NCBI GenBank assembly: GCA_023382455.1
Contig: JAHDVX010000029.1
Coordinates: 1 to 39,645, forward strand
Direction of reading: 5' to 3'
Source of the DNA: Flavobacteriales bacterium
GTDB taxonomy: Bacteria > Bacteroidota > Bacteroidia > Flavobacteriales_F > PHOS-HE28
DNA length: 39,645 bases
The position numbers and the translations under genes are program-made. Below the pieces are notes generated by a model. That model was given only the letters and a program-made list of their open reading frames with translations, was not told the DNA's origin and ran no database searches. This document shows positions 13,926 through 22,375 of the stretch, one piece after another; within the stretch, counting starts at the first letter, position 1, and each line of letters starts with the position of its first letter.

Positions 13926-14342
13926 TCAATGATCCGTCCTCAACCACGTTTGTGTCCGGAAGAAGAAGGCGATGTAGCCGCGCACCTTCAGCTTGTCGCC
14001 CTCCACCCAGAGCTTGCAGTCGTACACCTTGCCGTTGTCCGGGTCCAGGATGGTGCCGTCGTTCCATTCCTCGCCGTCGCGTACCATGCCGCGGATGATC
14101 TCCATGCCCAGCACGGGTTTACCCTTGCGGTCATCGGTGCAGGCCTGGCAGGTCTTGCCCTCCTTGCTCTTGTCGAAAATCTCCCGGATATGCCCGGAAG
14201 CCACGCCGTTCTTCACGGTGATCTCCACCATGGAGCGTTGCTTGCCGGTGTTGTCGTCCACGGTGATCCACCGTCCCGCGATATCCTGTGCGCAGGCAGC
14301 GGTGGTCAGCGAGAGTGCGAGGATGGTGGCCGTGTATCGCAT
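13926..14342 (-). CDS. Secreted DUF2147 protein
   Basis: A 138-residue protein with a signal peptide (MRYTATILALSLTTAACAQ; cleavage probably after A-C-A). The mature start GRWITVDDNTGKQRSMVEI matches DUF2147, a small envelope family found widely in Bacteroidota and Proteobacteria. The conserved middle CQACTDDRKGKPVLGMEIIRG (with two cysteines) and WNDGTILDPDNGKVYDC also fit. These proteins are lipocalin-like in fold and lack an established function. The AAC before QD could instead be read as a lipobox, but the position fits a normal signal peptide as well. It follows the M1 peptidase gene by 15 bases and is likely co-transcribed. Confidence 0.85.
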   Translation of the reverse strand: MRYTATILALSLTTAACAQDIAGRWITVDDNTGKQRSMVEITVKNGVASGHIREIFDKSKEGKTCQACTDDRKGKPVLGMEIIRGMVRDGEEWNDGTILDPDNGKVYDCKLWVEGDKLKVRGYIAFFFRTQTWLRTDH

Positions 14343-14357
14343 GTTGCAGTGGGGTGT

Positions 14358-17300
14358 TCAGAAGCTCCTTCCCACGCCCACCACCCAGCGGAAGGCGACG
14401 TGGTCGGTCTCCCCGGCCGGGAGGTTGGAGAGCACCAAGGGCATGTCAAAGCGGAAGGTGAGCGGCTTGATGTCGTCCAAGGGTCCGAATTTCTTGATGG
14501 TGAAGGCGGCGCCCACACCGGCATCGGCGCGGGGCGGCGCCAGCTTTATCTGCGGTGTGCCCAGGTCGGTCACCGTTCGGTAGCCCATGGTGCCTACGTC
14601 GCCGAAGAGGTACACATCGAGGTCCAGGTAGTCCGCGATCTTGCCGGGGGCGAAGCGTACCAGCCCGTCCAGGTCGAGCTCGCCGTTGAGTGCGGCGCCG
14701 GTGTTGCCCGCGTAGATGAGGATGAGGTGGCCGTCCGGCGTTCGTTCCGGGGCCAGGTAGCCCGCGTAGCCGCGCAGGCCGAGGCCGCCGCCGTGGTGCA
14801 AGTGGTTGGTCCCTGCGCCGTAGCCCATCCAATGGAGGGGCATGAAACCGATGCTGCGCACGTACTTGTCGTCCATCATGTCCTCGGGGGAAGCGCCGGC
14901 GAGGTAGAGGCGGCTTTCCCGCGGGGTATGGCCGGTGCCGTACTGGGCGAACGCACGCGTGCGCAGCTGCAAGGGGCCGAGCGGAATCCGGTTGATGGCC
15001 GTGGCCGCCACCTGGGCGAAGGCATGCACGGCGCCCACGCCGGCGTTGCGCACCTCCAGGCGGAGGCTGCCGTCGCCCTTTCCGAGGTCATAGGTATGCA
15101 GCACGCCGGTGGTCAAGGTGCTGTTGAGCGCACCGGGCTCCCATTGGTCGGGTTGGATCAGGTAGAGCAGGTCCGTGCTGTCCCGGCGGATCATGAACTT
15201 GGCGTTGGTGTACAGGCTGGTGCCGGAGAAAGGGATGTTCCAGTTGAAGCCGCCCTCGTACTGCTCGAGCCCGTCCAGGAGCTTCGCGGCCACCGTGACC
15301 GACGAGCCGTTCAGGAGCCGTCCGGTGCCGTTCCGGTAGCGGAAGTTGAAGCTGAACGGGTCGTAGGCGGTGTTCACCGCGCCTCCGGGCAGGCTTTGGC
15401 CGAAGCCGGTGTTCAGCCAGGCGGAGAAGTGGACCTGGTGTTTGTAGCGGAGGTAGCTGCCGTTGAAGTGCACGCCCACCTTGGCGCCGTCGAATCCGTT
15501 GTACCAGATGTCGGGCCGCACGAATCCTTCATAGGTGCGCCGGTCGGGCCAGTTGCGGATGTGGCTGTCGAAGGTGCTGGTGAAGGGGAAGCGCAGGCTG
15601 TTGTTCAGCCAGTTGGCATCGCCGAGGCGGTAGGTGGTGTCAAGCCTCACATCGGCAATTCCCGAGGGGATGTCCACTTGGGCGAAGTAGTCGCGTTGCA
15701 CCTCATCGAAGCCGATCCAGCGGGGCAGCACGGTGGCATCGGTCCGTTTCACGTACCAGTTGTTGGGGATGTGGAAGTTGTACTGCCTGCCGTCGTTGGC
15801 GGTCACGGCCATGTCGATCGGCATCTGCATGTCGCCGATGCGGCGAAGGTGGATGCGTTGGCCCGCATCGGCATTGCGGCGCTTCACGCCCTTGATGGCA
15901 TAATCGAGCTGCTTGCCGGTTTCGATCCACTGGTCGAAGAACCAGTTGAGGTCCACCTTGGTATAGTCCATGATGCTCTGGCGGAAATCCTCGGCATAGG
16001 GGTGCTTGAACTTCCACTGGTGGAAGTAGTGGCGCATGGCGTTGAGCATAAGGGAATCGCCCAGCACGTACTGCAGGTTGAAGAGCATGACGGCCGTCTT
16101 GTAGTACACCATGCGGTAGCCGGTGGGCAGGCGGGAGAATTCATCGCTGTGGGTGTTGATGGGCGGCAGTTCATCGCGCACGGCGGCGCTTTGGAAGCTG
16201 TTGTAGGCCAGCCTGTCCCGCGCCAATGAGGGCTGCGTGAACCGCCGCTCGTAGGCGGTGGCGGCGGGTTCCTGCACCAGGGTGTCGCCGTCCTCATCCT
16301 CGATGCCGATGGTTTCGATGAACTGGGTGAAGCCCTCGTCCAGGAATGCGCGGTAGGTCTCGTTGCTGCCCACCATGCCGTAGAACCAGTTGTGGGCGAT
16401 CTCATGCATGAACAGCGACCGGTAGTTGGGCTCATTGCCGCTGTCGAGCGTGAGCATGGGGTATTCCATGCCGTCCCGCGCATCGGCCACCACCATTTTG
16501 GGATAGGCGTACATGCCGATGTTCAGGCTGTGGGCGCGGATGCATTGGGCCGCGTAGTCGGCGGCATTCTGCCATTTGGAGGCGTGCGGCTCCTGTGCCA
16601 CGGCGATGCATTTCACGCCGTTCCATTCCGCCTCGCCGATGCGGTAGGTGGGGTCGGCCGTCCAGGCCACGTCATGCACGTTCTCGGCGTGGAAGCGCCA
16701 CACCTTGCGCACGCCGGGCTCGTATGGCGTGATCACGGACGGGGCCTCGTTCCATGGCTTGTCCTTGAAGTTGGCGATATCCAGCTTCCGGCGCAGGTCC
16801 GGCGGCAGTACCTCCCCAGGGTTCTGCAGCCACCCGGTGGCCTCCACCACCATGTCGTTGGGCATGTCCAGGTTGAGGTCGAACGTGCCGAAATCGCCAT
16901 AGAACTCATGGCCCAGGTGCTGCTGGGTGTCCCAGCCGAACTTGCGGTCGTACACACCGATGCGCGGGTACCATTGGGTGGCATCGAAGTGCTTATGGCC
17001 CCAGGCCTTGAAGAGCTTCATCCGGCCCATACCCCCCCAGTAGGTGGTGAAGGTGTAGTTGAACACGGTGCTGCCGCCGGGAGGGATCGGCTTGTGCAGT
17101 TGCACCCGCATCACGGTGTTGTCCGTTTCGCGCACGAGCTCCTGTCCGTCCACGGTCATGGAGGTCACCTCGGTGCCGCGCTTGGCGCCCTCCGGGGCTT
17201 CCCGGCCGTACAGGTCGGCCATGTAGCTGCCGCTCTTGGCGGCATTCGCGTACAGATGGAAAAAGGCCTCGCGCAGGGTGTCCGGTGAGTTGTTCCAGTA

Positions 17301-17525
17301 GGTGAGCCGCACGGTGCCGGTGGCCAGGTTGTCCACCTCGTCCAGCCGCACGTTCATCACGTAGTGCACATCCTGCTGCCAATAGCCCGGGTAGGGCGGG
17401 TCATTCTTCCAGTAATGGGGGTTGTCCGCCTGGCGGAAAGTGTTCGGTGGATGAAGGGGGTCGTGGGGTTGCGCCACTGCGCTCTGGGCCAACAGGAAGG
17501 CGAACGGCAATAAGGTTCTTCTCAT
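14358..17525 (-). CDS. M1 metallopeptidase with C-terminal barrel-like domain
   Basis: A 1055-residue exported zinc aminopeptidase-like protein. It begins with a signal peptide (MRRTLLPFAFLLAQSAVAQ). The zinc site is HEIAHNW (374-380) with the third ligand in DEGFT, Glu397, exactly 18 residues after the second His as in family M1; DGMEYPM (351-357) stands where the GxMEN exopeptidase motif is found. After the catalytic and helical domains (to about 660) the last ~390 residues change to alternating polar/hydrophobic strands with many aromatics, ending in VVGVGRSF. A terminal Phe after such a strand is the mark of outer-membrane barrels. I infer a peptidase tethered to the outer membrane; typical M1 enzymes are about 600-900 residues without this part. 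TAATTTGC about 39 bases before the ATG may be its promoter. Confidence 0.9.
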   Translation of the reverse strand: MRRTLLPFAFLLAQSAVAQPHDPLHPPNTFRQADNPHYWKNDPPYPGYWQQDVHYVMNVRLDEVDNLATGTVRLTYWNNSPDTLREAFFHLYANAAKSGSYMADLYGREAPEGAKRGTEVTSMTVDGQELVRETDNTVMRVQLHKPIPPGGSTVFNYTFTTYWGGMGRMKLFKAWGHKHFDATQWYPRIGVYDRKFGWDTQQHLGHEFYGDFGTFDLNLDMPNDMVVEATGWLQNPGEVLPPDLRRKLDIANFKDKPWNEAPSVITPYEPGVRKVWRFHAENVHDVAWTADPTYRIGEAEWNGVKCIAVAQEPHASKWQNAADYAAQCIRAHSLNIGMYAYPKMVVADARDGMEYPMLTLDSGNEPNYRSLFMHEIAHNWFYGMVGSNETYRAFLDEGFTQFIETIGIEDEDGDTLVQEPAATAYERRFTQPSLARDRLAYNSFQSAAVRDELPPINTHSDEFSRLPTGYRMVYYKTAVMLFNLQYVLGDSLMLNAMRHYFHQWKFKHPYAEDFRQSIMDYTKVDLNWFFDQWIETGKQLDYAIKGVKRRNADAGQRIHLRRIGDMQMPIDMAVTANDGRQYNFHIPNNWYVKRTDATVLPRWIGFDEVQRDYFAQVDIPSGIADVRLDTTYRLGDANWLNNSLRFPFTSTFDSHIRNWPDRRTYEGFVRPDIWYNGFDGAKVGVHFNGSYLRYKHQVHFSAWLNTGFGQSLPGGAVNTAYDPFSFNFRYRNGTGRLLNGSSVTVAAKLLDGLEQYEGGFNWNIPFSGTSLYTNAKFMIRRDSTDLLYLIQPDQWEPGALNSTLTTGVLHTYDLGKGDGSLRLEVRNAGVGAVHAFAQVAATAINRIPLGPLQLRTRAFAQYGTGHTPRESRLYLAGASPEDMMDDKYVRSIGFMPLHWMGYGAGTNHLHHGGGLGLRGYAGYLAPERTPDGHLILIYAGNTGAALNGELDLDGLVRFAPGKIADYLDLDVYLFGDVGTMGYRTVTDLGTPQIKLAPPRADAGVGAAFTIKKFGPLDDIKPLTFRFDMPLVLSNLPAGETDHVAFRWVVGVGRSF

Positions 17526-17601
17526 GGTGCCACACCCGGGTGCGGTTCCGGGCGCGTGGGGTGCAAATTATCCCACACGGGGGATAGTGGCGCGGCGGCA
17601 C

Positions 17602-18552
17602 CTATGCTTGGCGCAACTTGAGCTTCCGGCTGTGGTCGGTGCGGGCCTTGGCGATGCTGGTGTTCAGCTCGTAGCCGATCAGCAGTACCAGCATGTTGAA
17701 ATAGAGCCAGAGCTGCACGGCGAGGATCACGCCGATGGACCCGTAAAGCGCGTTGTAATTGGTGATGTTGCCGAAGAAATAGCCCAGTGCACGGGAGAGC
17801 AGGAAGATGAGGAGGATGGCCAGCACGGCTCCGGGGGTCACCAGTTGGAAGCGCTTCTTGCCCGGGCTGCCGGCGTGGTAAAGCAGGGAAACGGCCACGA
17901 GGACCAACATTACGGAAGTGGCCCATCGCATGGTGCTGAAGCCGATCCCCTCCAGGAAGTGGAGATGGTCACCATGGTCGTGGATCAGCGAGCGCCCCCA
18001 GGAGGTGATGGTGAGCACGGCGATGGCGGCCACCAGCAGCACGGTGAGCAGCAGCATCAGCAGCAGGCTGATCAGGCGCTGCTTCCACGGGCGGTACCAC
18101 TCGGTGACGAACGTACTGTGGCGGAATCCCTGCAGGATGGCATTGATGCTGTTGCTGGCCAGGTAGAGGCCGAAGACGAAGCTCAGGCTGAGCAGGGTGC
18201 TGTGCTTGCGCAGCACCAGGTCGTGCAGCATGCCCTCGATAAAGCGGTACACCTCGCCGGGAAGCATGCTGCGGAAGGTGCCCAGCAGCTTCACCTGGAA
18301 ATCCTGGATGGGGATGAAGGGGATCAGGGTGAGCAGCACGATCAGCGCCGGGAAGAGCGCCAGGAAGAGCCGGAAGGCGATGGCTGCCGCGCGGTTCTCG
18401 AGGTTGCCCTTGAAGAGGGCATGGAAGAAAAACCGGGAGACGTGGTAGACGCTGAAGCCGCCGAAGCCGGGCAACACCACGCCTTGCGCAAAGCGGATGA
18501 CCCTCCTCACCGGCCGGGAGTAAAGCAGCTTGCGGACCAGTCGGCCGGCCAT
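17602..18552 (-). CDS. YihY/BrkB family inner-membrane protein
   Basis: A 316-residue protein with six predicted membrane segments and the YihY pattern NRAAAIAFRLFLALFPALIVLL (split: NRAAAIAFRLF then LALFPALIVLL), where the family has AAALAYYTLLSLFPLL, and near the end YGSIGVILAVQLWLYFNM and GYELN. Once thought to be RNase BN, the family is now regarded as a membrane protein, possibly a transporter, of unknown substrate. Its ATG overlaps the nadC stop by one base (TAATG), so it is the third gene of the DUF4783-nadC-yihY operon. I see no terminator between it and the M1 gene 76 bases downstream. Confidence 0.9.
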   Translation of the reverse strand: MAGRLVRKLLYSRPVRRVIRFAQGVVLPGFGGFSVYHVSRFFFHALFKGNLENRAAAIAFRLFLALFPALIVLLTLIPFIPIQDFQVKLLGTFRSMLPGEVYRFIEGMLHDLVLRKHSTLLSLSFVFGLYLASNSINAILQGFRHSTFVTEWYRPWKQRLISLLLMLLLTVLLVAAIAVLTITSWGRSLIHDHGDHLHFLEGIGFSTMRWATSVMLVLVAVSLLYHAGSPGKKRFQLVTPGAVLAILLIFLLSRALGYFFGNITNYNALYGSIGVILAVQLWLYFNMLVLLIGYELNTSIAKARTDHSRKLKLRQA

Positions 18553-19397
18553 TATCCCATGGCTTTCAGGCTGAGGTCCATGCTTCCGGCCGAGTGCGTC
18601 AAGGCACCCACGGAGATGAAGTCCACGCCGGTGTCGGCATACTCCCGTGCGGTGGCCAGGGTGATGCCGCCGCTGGCCTCGGTCTCGGTACGCCGCTTGA
18701 TCAGGTGCACGGCGGCCCGCAGGTCGGCAGGCTTGAAATTGTCCAGCATGATGCGCTGCACGCCTCCCGTGGCGAGCACTTGCTCCACTTCGCGCAGGTT
18801 GCGGGTCTCCACCTCGATGGGGACCTTCAGGTTCCGATCTTTCAGGTAGGCTTGGGCGCGGAGGATGGCCTGGGGGATGCCGCCGGCGAAATCAGCATGG
18901 TTGTCCTTGATCATCACCATGTCGTACAGGCCCATGCGGTGGTTCACCCCGCCGCCGATGCGCACGGCCCATTTCTCGATGATGCGCAGGCCGGGCGTGG
19001 TTTTTCGGGTATCCAGTACCCGGCAACCGGTTCCTTCCACGGCATCCACGAAAGCGGTGGTGAGCGTGGCAATGGCGCTCATGCGCTGCATGAAATTCAG
19101 CAGCACGCGCTCCACCAGCAGGATGCTCCGCGAAGGGCCGTTCAGCGTGAAGGCCACGTCACCGGGGTCCACACGGGCGCCGTCGTGCAGCATGGGCCGC
19201 AGGTTCAGGGCGGGGTCCATGAAGGCGCAAACGGCCTGGGCCATCTCCACGCCGGCCAAGGTGCCCTTGCCCTTCACCAATAAATGGGCCGCCCCCTTGG
19301 CGCTGGCGGGAATGGTTGAAAGCGAAGTATGGTCCCCGTCGCCCACGTCCTCCTCGAATGCCCGGCGGATGATCTCCTCGGTTCCCAGTGGTACCAT
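18552..19397 (-). CDS. nadC: Nicotinate-nucleotide pyrophosphorylase (carboxylating)
   Basis: A 281-residue quinolinate phosphoribosyltransferase, the last step of de novo nicotinate mononucleotide synthesis: quinolinate plus PRPP gives nicotinate mononucleotide, CO2 and pyrophosphate. The family blocks are all present: EDVGDGDHTS near the N-terminus, VERVLLNFMQRMSAIAT, DTRKTTPGLRIIEKWAV, GGGVNHRMGLYDMVMIKDNH (lysine and arginine residues of the active site), IEVETRNLREV, IMLDNFKPADL and DFISVGALTHSAGSMDLSL. Length is normal. One base separates its ATG from the DUF4783 stop. No nadA or nadB is in the window. Confidence 0.96.
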   Translation of the reverse strand: MVPLGTEEIIRRAFEEDVGDGDHTSLSTIPASAKGAAHLLVKGKGTLAGVEMAQAVCAFMDPALNLRPMLHDGARVDPGDVAFTLNGPSRSILLVERVLLNFMQRMSAIATLTTAFVDAVEGTGCRVLDTRKTTPGLRIIEKWAVRIGGGVNHRMGLYDMVMIKDNHADFAGGIPQAILRAQAYLKDRNLKVPIEVETRNLREVEQVLATGGVQRIMLDNFKPADLRAAVHLIKRRTETEASGGITLATAREYADTGVDFISVGALTHSAGSMDLSLKAMG

Positions 19398-19398
19398 A

Positions 19399-19812
19399 CT
19401 AACGATCCGTTCTGCCCGGCTCGATGCGCAATTGTTTGACTTGGAAGACCTGGCCCGCCTTTTTCAGGAAGAAGGTGACCCGGAAATCACCCTTGCCGGT
19501 GGGCATGTTGCCAATGTAGTAACTGTCGCCCGAACGGTTGGTGCCCTCATGCACGATGGTCAACCCCTTGGGCGGGTGCTCATCGAAGAACTTGCGCAGG
19601 ATCTGCTCGGCCTGGGCCTTGCTGTAGTAATCGCTGGCCGAGGGCAGGGCCATGTCCACATTGGCCACCATGTGCCTGGCCACGGCGGTGGCGTCACCGG
19701 CCCCGAGGGCGGCGACCACCTGGTCCTTCACACCGCCTTGGGCGTGTAGCCCGATCCCGGCCAGGAGCAAAATCCCGGCCAGCACCGAACGGAAGAGATC
19801 GCGGAGTTGCAT
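19399..19812 (-). CDS. Secreted DUF4783 protein
   Basis: A 137-residue protein starting MQLRDLFRSVLAGILLLAG with a signal peptide ending near GLHAQG. The body (DQVVAALGAGDATAVARHMV, SDYYSKAQAEQILRKFFDEHPP, FRVTFFLKKAGQVFQVKQLRIE) matches Bacteroidota DUF4783, an NTF2-like small exported protein of unknown role, which from memory is often encoded beside nadC and rlmH as it is here. An upstream in-frame ATG at 19842 would spoil the signal peptide, so 19812 was chosen. TTCTTTG (19832-19826) may be part of its promoter. Confidence 0.82.
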   Translation of the reverse strand: MQLRDLFRSVLAGILLLAGIGLHAQGGVKDQVVAALGAGDATAVARHMVANVDMALPSASDYYSKAQAEQILRKFFDEHPPKGLTIVHEGTNRSGDSYYIGNMPTGKGDFRVTFFLKKAGQVFQVKQLRIEPGRTDR

Positions 19813-19884
19813 GTTGGCAATTTTGCAAAGAACGGGCCACATTTGCCCCAGTCAAGGCATGGAGTTACCAACAGCGGAAGGCGC

Positions 19885-20349
19885 ATGGGCTTTCGACTGA
19901 TCCTCGTGGGGCGCACCGAGCGCGGGCATGTGGCCGACGGGCTGGACTACTACCTCGCGCGTATCCGCCGCATGGAACCGGTGGACGAGATGGTGGTGGC
20001 CGAGGCCGGCCGCGGCGACCCGGCTTGGCAGCGGCGCACGGAATGTGAACGGATCCTGGCCGCGCTGAGGCCCGGCGAAAAGGTGGTGGCGCTGGACGAG
20101 CGCGGCAGCCTGCTCTCCAGCCCGGACTTCGCGGCGCAACTGGGCAAATGGCGCGACCAAGGCACGCGGCACACGGCCTTCATCATCGGCGGGGCCTACG
20201 GGCTCACCGATGAGGTGCGCCAACGCGCCGACCTCGTGCTATCGCTCTCGCCCATGGTGTTCCCCCACCAGCTGGTCCGCGTGCTGTTTGCGGAGCAGTT
20301 GTACCGGGCGCTCAGCATTTTGAAGGGGAGTGGGTATCACCATGGGTGA
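19885..20349 (+). CDS. rlmH: 23S rRNA (pseudouridine1915-N3)-methyltransferase
   Basis: A 154-residue SPOUT methyltransferase that methylates pseudouridine 1915 in helix 69 of 23S rRNA on assembled ribosomes. The C-terminal knot region is clear: FIIGGAYGLTDEV, LSLSPMVFPHQLVRVLFAEQLYRA and the ending GSGYHHG, which contributes to SAM and RNA binding. The mid-section VVALDERGSLLSSPDFA is also standard. The start at 19885 gives the family length; an earlier in-frame ATG adds 26 unrelated residues. It is divergent from the DUF4783-nadC operon and its stop is 5 bases from that of the convergent formyltransferase. Confidence 0.97.
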   Translation: MGFRLILVGRTERGHVADGLDYYLARIRRMEPVDEMVVAEAGRGDPAWQRRTECERILAALRPGEKVVALDERGSLLSSPDFAAQLGKWRDQGTRHTAFIIGGAYGLTDEVRQRADLVLSLSPMVFPHQLVRVLFAEQLYRALSILKGSGYHHG

Positions 20350-20354
20350 GGGCA

Positions 20355-21119
20355 TCACCGGACACCCTTTCTGATCCGGTTGTGGAGGTAGTCCCAAAGG
20401 GTGGGGTGGAACCACCGGTGGCTGCCGGGCGGTCCGGCAAGAACACGCGTCTTCCCATCCATGCATTCCTGCACGGCTTCGCAAAGCGGTGACAGTGCAG
20501 CCGCCAGTTGCAGGTAAGGGTAGGTGGCGAAGTTGTCCTTGGGCCCGGGGTGGATCAACGCCTGCTTGAGGATGCCGCCGGTGTCCACGCCCTCATCCAC
20601 CAGATGGACGGTGACGCCGCAGTTCTCACGGTCATTGTTCACCAGGGCCCAATAGGCGCCATGCACCCCGCGATACCTCGGTGTGATGCCCGCATGGACA
20701 TTGATCACAGGCACCTTGATGGCGTCCAGGGTGTGCCGGGTCAGGATGCGGGTACCGTTGATCACCACCACGGCAGGGGACAAGGTCTTGATCCGGTCCA
20801 GGCAATCCTTGCTGTTCACTGAAGGCGTGGTGGCCGCCATAGTGGACGGGATTGATCCATGCGGTCCGTGCCAGGACAGGATTTCCCTCCTGCGGCGGGC
20901 TGATCCGCCCAGCAGGAACATCACCTCGAACAAGCGGAACAAGAACTGGCCGCCAACTGTGATGAAGCCGGATCGCCGGATGCGCCATTGGAGAAGTTTC
21001 CAAAGGGAAGGAGGCTGCTCAAAAATGACATGGACACGATACCGGGTTGCCAGGACGTGGTAGATCGAATCCGCCGACCAGCCCTTGCGTGCCACGAGCA
21101 CCACCTCCTTAGCGGTCAT
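20355..21119 (-). CDS. Formyltransferase-family protein, likely sugar N-formyltransferase
   Basis: A 254-residue protein with the formyl-transferase core. VINVHAGITPRYRGVHGAYW carries the catalytic Asn and His, and GVTVHLVDEGVDTGGIL carries the Asp, the N-H-D triad of enzymes using N10-formyltetrahydrofolate. It is shorter than methionyl-tRNA formyltransferase (about 310) and lacks its C-terminal tRNA-binding domain, so a sugar amine is the more likely acceptor. The ATG at 21119 lies inside the end of the upstream deacetylase gene (11-base overlap), so the two are translated together. A housekeeping fmt is not otherwise seen. The exact acceptor is inferred, not shown. Confidence 0.78.
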   Translation of the reverse strand: MTAKEVVLVARKGWSADSIYHVLATRYRVHVIFEQPPSLWKLLQWRIRRSGFITVGGQFLFRLFEVMFLLGGSARRRREILSWHGPHGSIPSTMAATTPSVNSKDCLDRIKTLSPAVVVINGTRILTRHTLDAIKVPVINVHAGITPRYRGVHGAYWALVNNDRENCGVTVHLVDEGVDTGGILKQALIHPGPKDNFATYPYLQLAAALSPLCEAVQECMDGKTRVLAGPPGSHRWFHPTLWDYLHNRIRKGVR

Positions 21120-22194
21120 CGGCATACACCATCCCGGCCAATTCACCCATGGTGTGGTTCTCCATGCCGTGCCGGTCGCGAAGCGAGTTGTAATGGTCCA
21201 GGACCCGGTCCAGGAAGGCCAGGTTCTTCCCGATGTTCAGCCCGAAATTGTGCGGGTGCCACCACAAATGGAAAATGGTGCCCGTGTGTGCCGCATGGTC
21301 CATGGCTTTGGTGATCCGATGCAGGCGCAAGCCGTCGAAGGCAGCCCAATGCTTGCTCCAGGGGCGCAGGAACCGGCTTGCCGGGATATCCACGGGTTGG
21401 CCCTCACGTGGAACGGGATAGGGATGGCAATGGTGGCCGCTGATGTTCACCCAGGCGTCCACCAGCCGCAGCCCCCGGCGCAGCAAAGTCTCCTTCACAT
21501 AGGGCCGGGGTTCCTGTAGCCAGCTGTTGCCGGTGCCGCGGAAAGCCCGGATACCGTGTGCTCGGCAAATGGCCAGGTAGGCGGGGTTGCACTGGTTGGC
21601 GGGGAAAACAAAGCTCTGGAGCTGGATGCCCATGGCTGCCGCAGAGGCCTTTGCCGCCACCAGGTCCGCCTCGAACTGCTCCTTGGTCTGCCCTTCTTCC
21701 ATGCAGTAATAATGGGAGAACGTATGGCACCCGATCTCGTGCTCAGGATGTGACTGGATCAACCGGACGAGCTTGCTCCCGAAATGGTATTTGTCCTGAA
21801 GCACGTCCTCGCCGATCGTTTCCAGATAACCATTGTACAAGGAGAAGCGCTGGTCGGAATAGGTCGGCTTGATCGTTGGCAGGCCGGCCAGAAGTTGGGC
21901 CTTGGTATCAAAGAAAAGTAGGCCCACCGTGGCGAAGGTGGCCCTTACCCCGTGGTTTCCGAAGCTGTCCAGCATCTTGGGCAGTGCTTCGTGCACGCCC
22001 TCGATTGCTGCTGCACATGCCTGCAGGCTGAATTTGTCCCGCATGCCCCACATCAGCTCGAAGTCCAAGGAGATCACGAATGTGCCGGGGCGAGGCGGCC
22101 GCTCATTCGATGGCCTACGGGCCGCAGGTGTCGACCGGAGGGTTTTACCCGACGCTGGTTGTCCGGTCCGTAGCGGTGCTTGTAGCATGGGCAC
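21109..22194 (-). CDS. Polysaccharide deacetylase (CE4, NodB-like)
   Basis: A 361-residue protein of the carbohydrate esterase 4 superfamily. Motif 1 reads TFVISLDFELMWG, the SLDFE form seen in O-antigen-associated deacetylases in place of TFDDG; motif 2 is EIGCHTFSHYYC, giving the two metal-binding histidines (HTFSH). FVFPANQCNPAYL and HLWWHPHNFGLN are later family blocks. These enzymes remove N- or O-acetyl groups from sugars. The coupling to a formyltransferase suggests that an acetamido sugar is deacetylated and then formylated. No signal peptide is seen, so it probably acts in the cytoplasm. Its first ~36 residues are low-complexity and basic, and the true start might be internal. Confidence 0.82.
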   Translation of the reverse strand: MPMLQAPLRTGQPASGKTLRSTPAARRPSNERPPRPGTFVISLDFELMWGMRDKFSLQACAAAIEGVHEALPKMLDSFGNHGVRATFATVGLLFFDTKAQLLAGLPTIKPTYSDQRFSLYNGYLETIGEDVLQDKYHFGSKLVRLIQSHPEHEIGCHTFSHYYCMEEGQTKEQFEADLVAAKASAAAMGIQLQSFVFPANQCNPAYLAICRAHGIRAFRGTGNSWLQEPRPYVKETLLRRGLRLVDAWVNISGHHCHPYPVPREGQPVDIPASRFLRPWSKHWAAFDGLRLHRITKAMDHAAHTGTIFHLWWHPHNFGLNIGKNLAFLDRVLDHYNSLRDRHGMENHTMGELAGMVYADDR

Positions 22195-22296
22195 TCAGAT
22201 CAACAGGGGTCCAACCCGGAATGTCATGGGGCTATTCAAGCGAAGGAGCTGCCGTTGAAGGACAGGCGTAGGCATTGTTGGCCGCCGCATGGGTTG

Positions 22297-22304
22297 CGAA
22301 AGTA
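22297..22304 (-). promoter_or_regulatory. -7-like element upstream of the deacetylase gene
   Basis: TACTTTCG followed by CAACC on the minus strand, 102 bases before the ATG at 22194. It is the same octamer as at 4432 and 11131, so it may drive the deacetylase-formyltransferase pair with a longer leader. Confidence 0.3.
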
Positions 22305-22375
22305 GGCATGATGGAGGCAGCTCCCGTTCGAAGGAGCTTCCCCGCCATGACAGTCCTGTCGTGGAATTGTACGGG

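Noticed and set aside
17533-17542. Palindrome CACCCGGGTG upstream of the M1 gene, also present at 27776-27785
   Set aside because: Two copies of a GC-rich 10-mer in 39 kb of GC-rich DNA are not enough to propose a shared operator.
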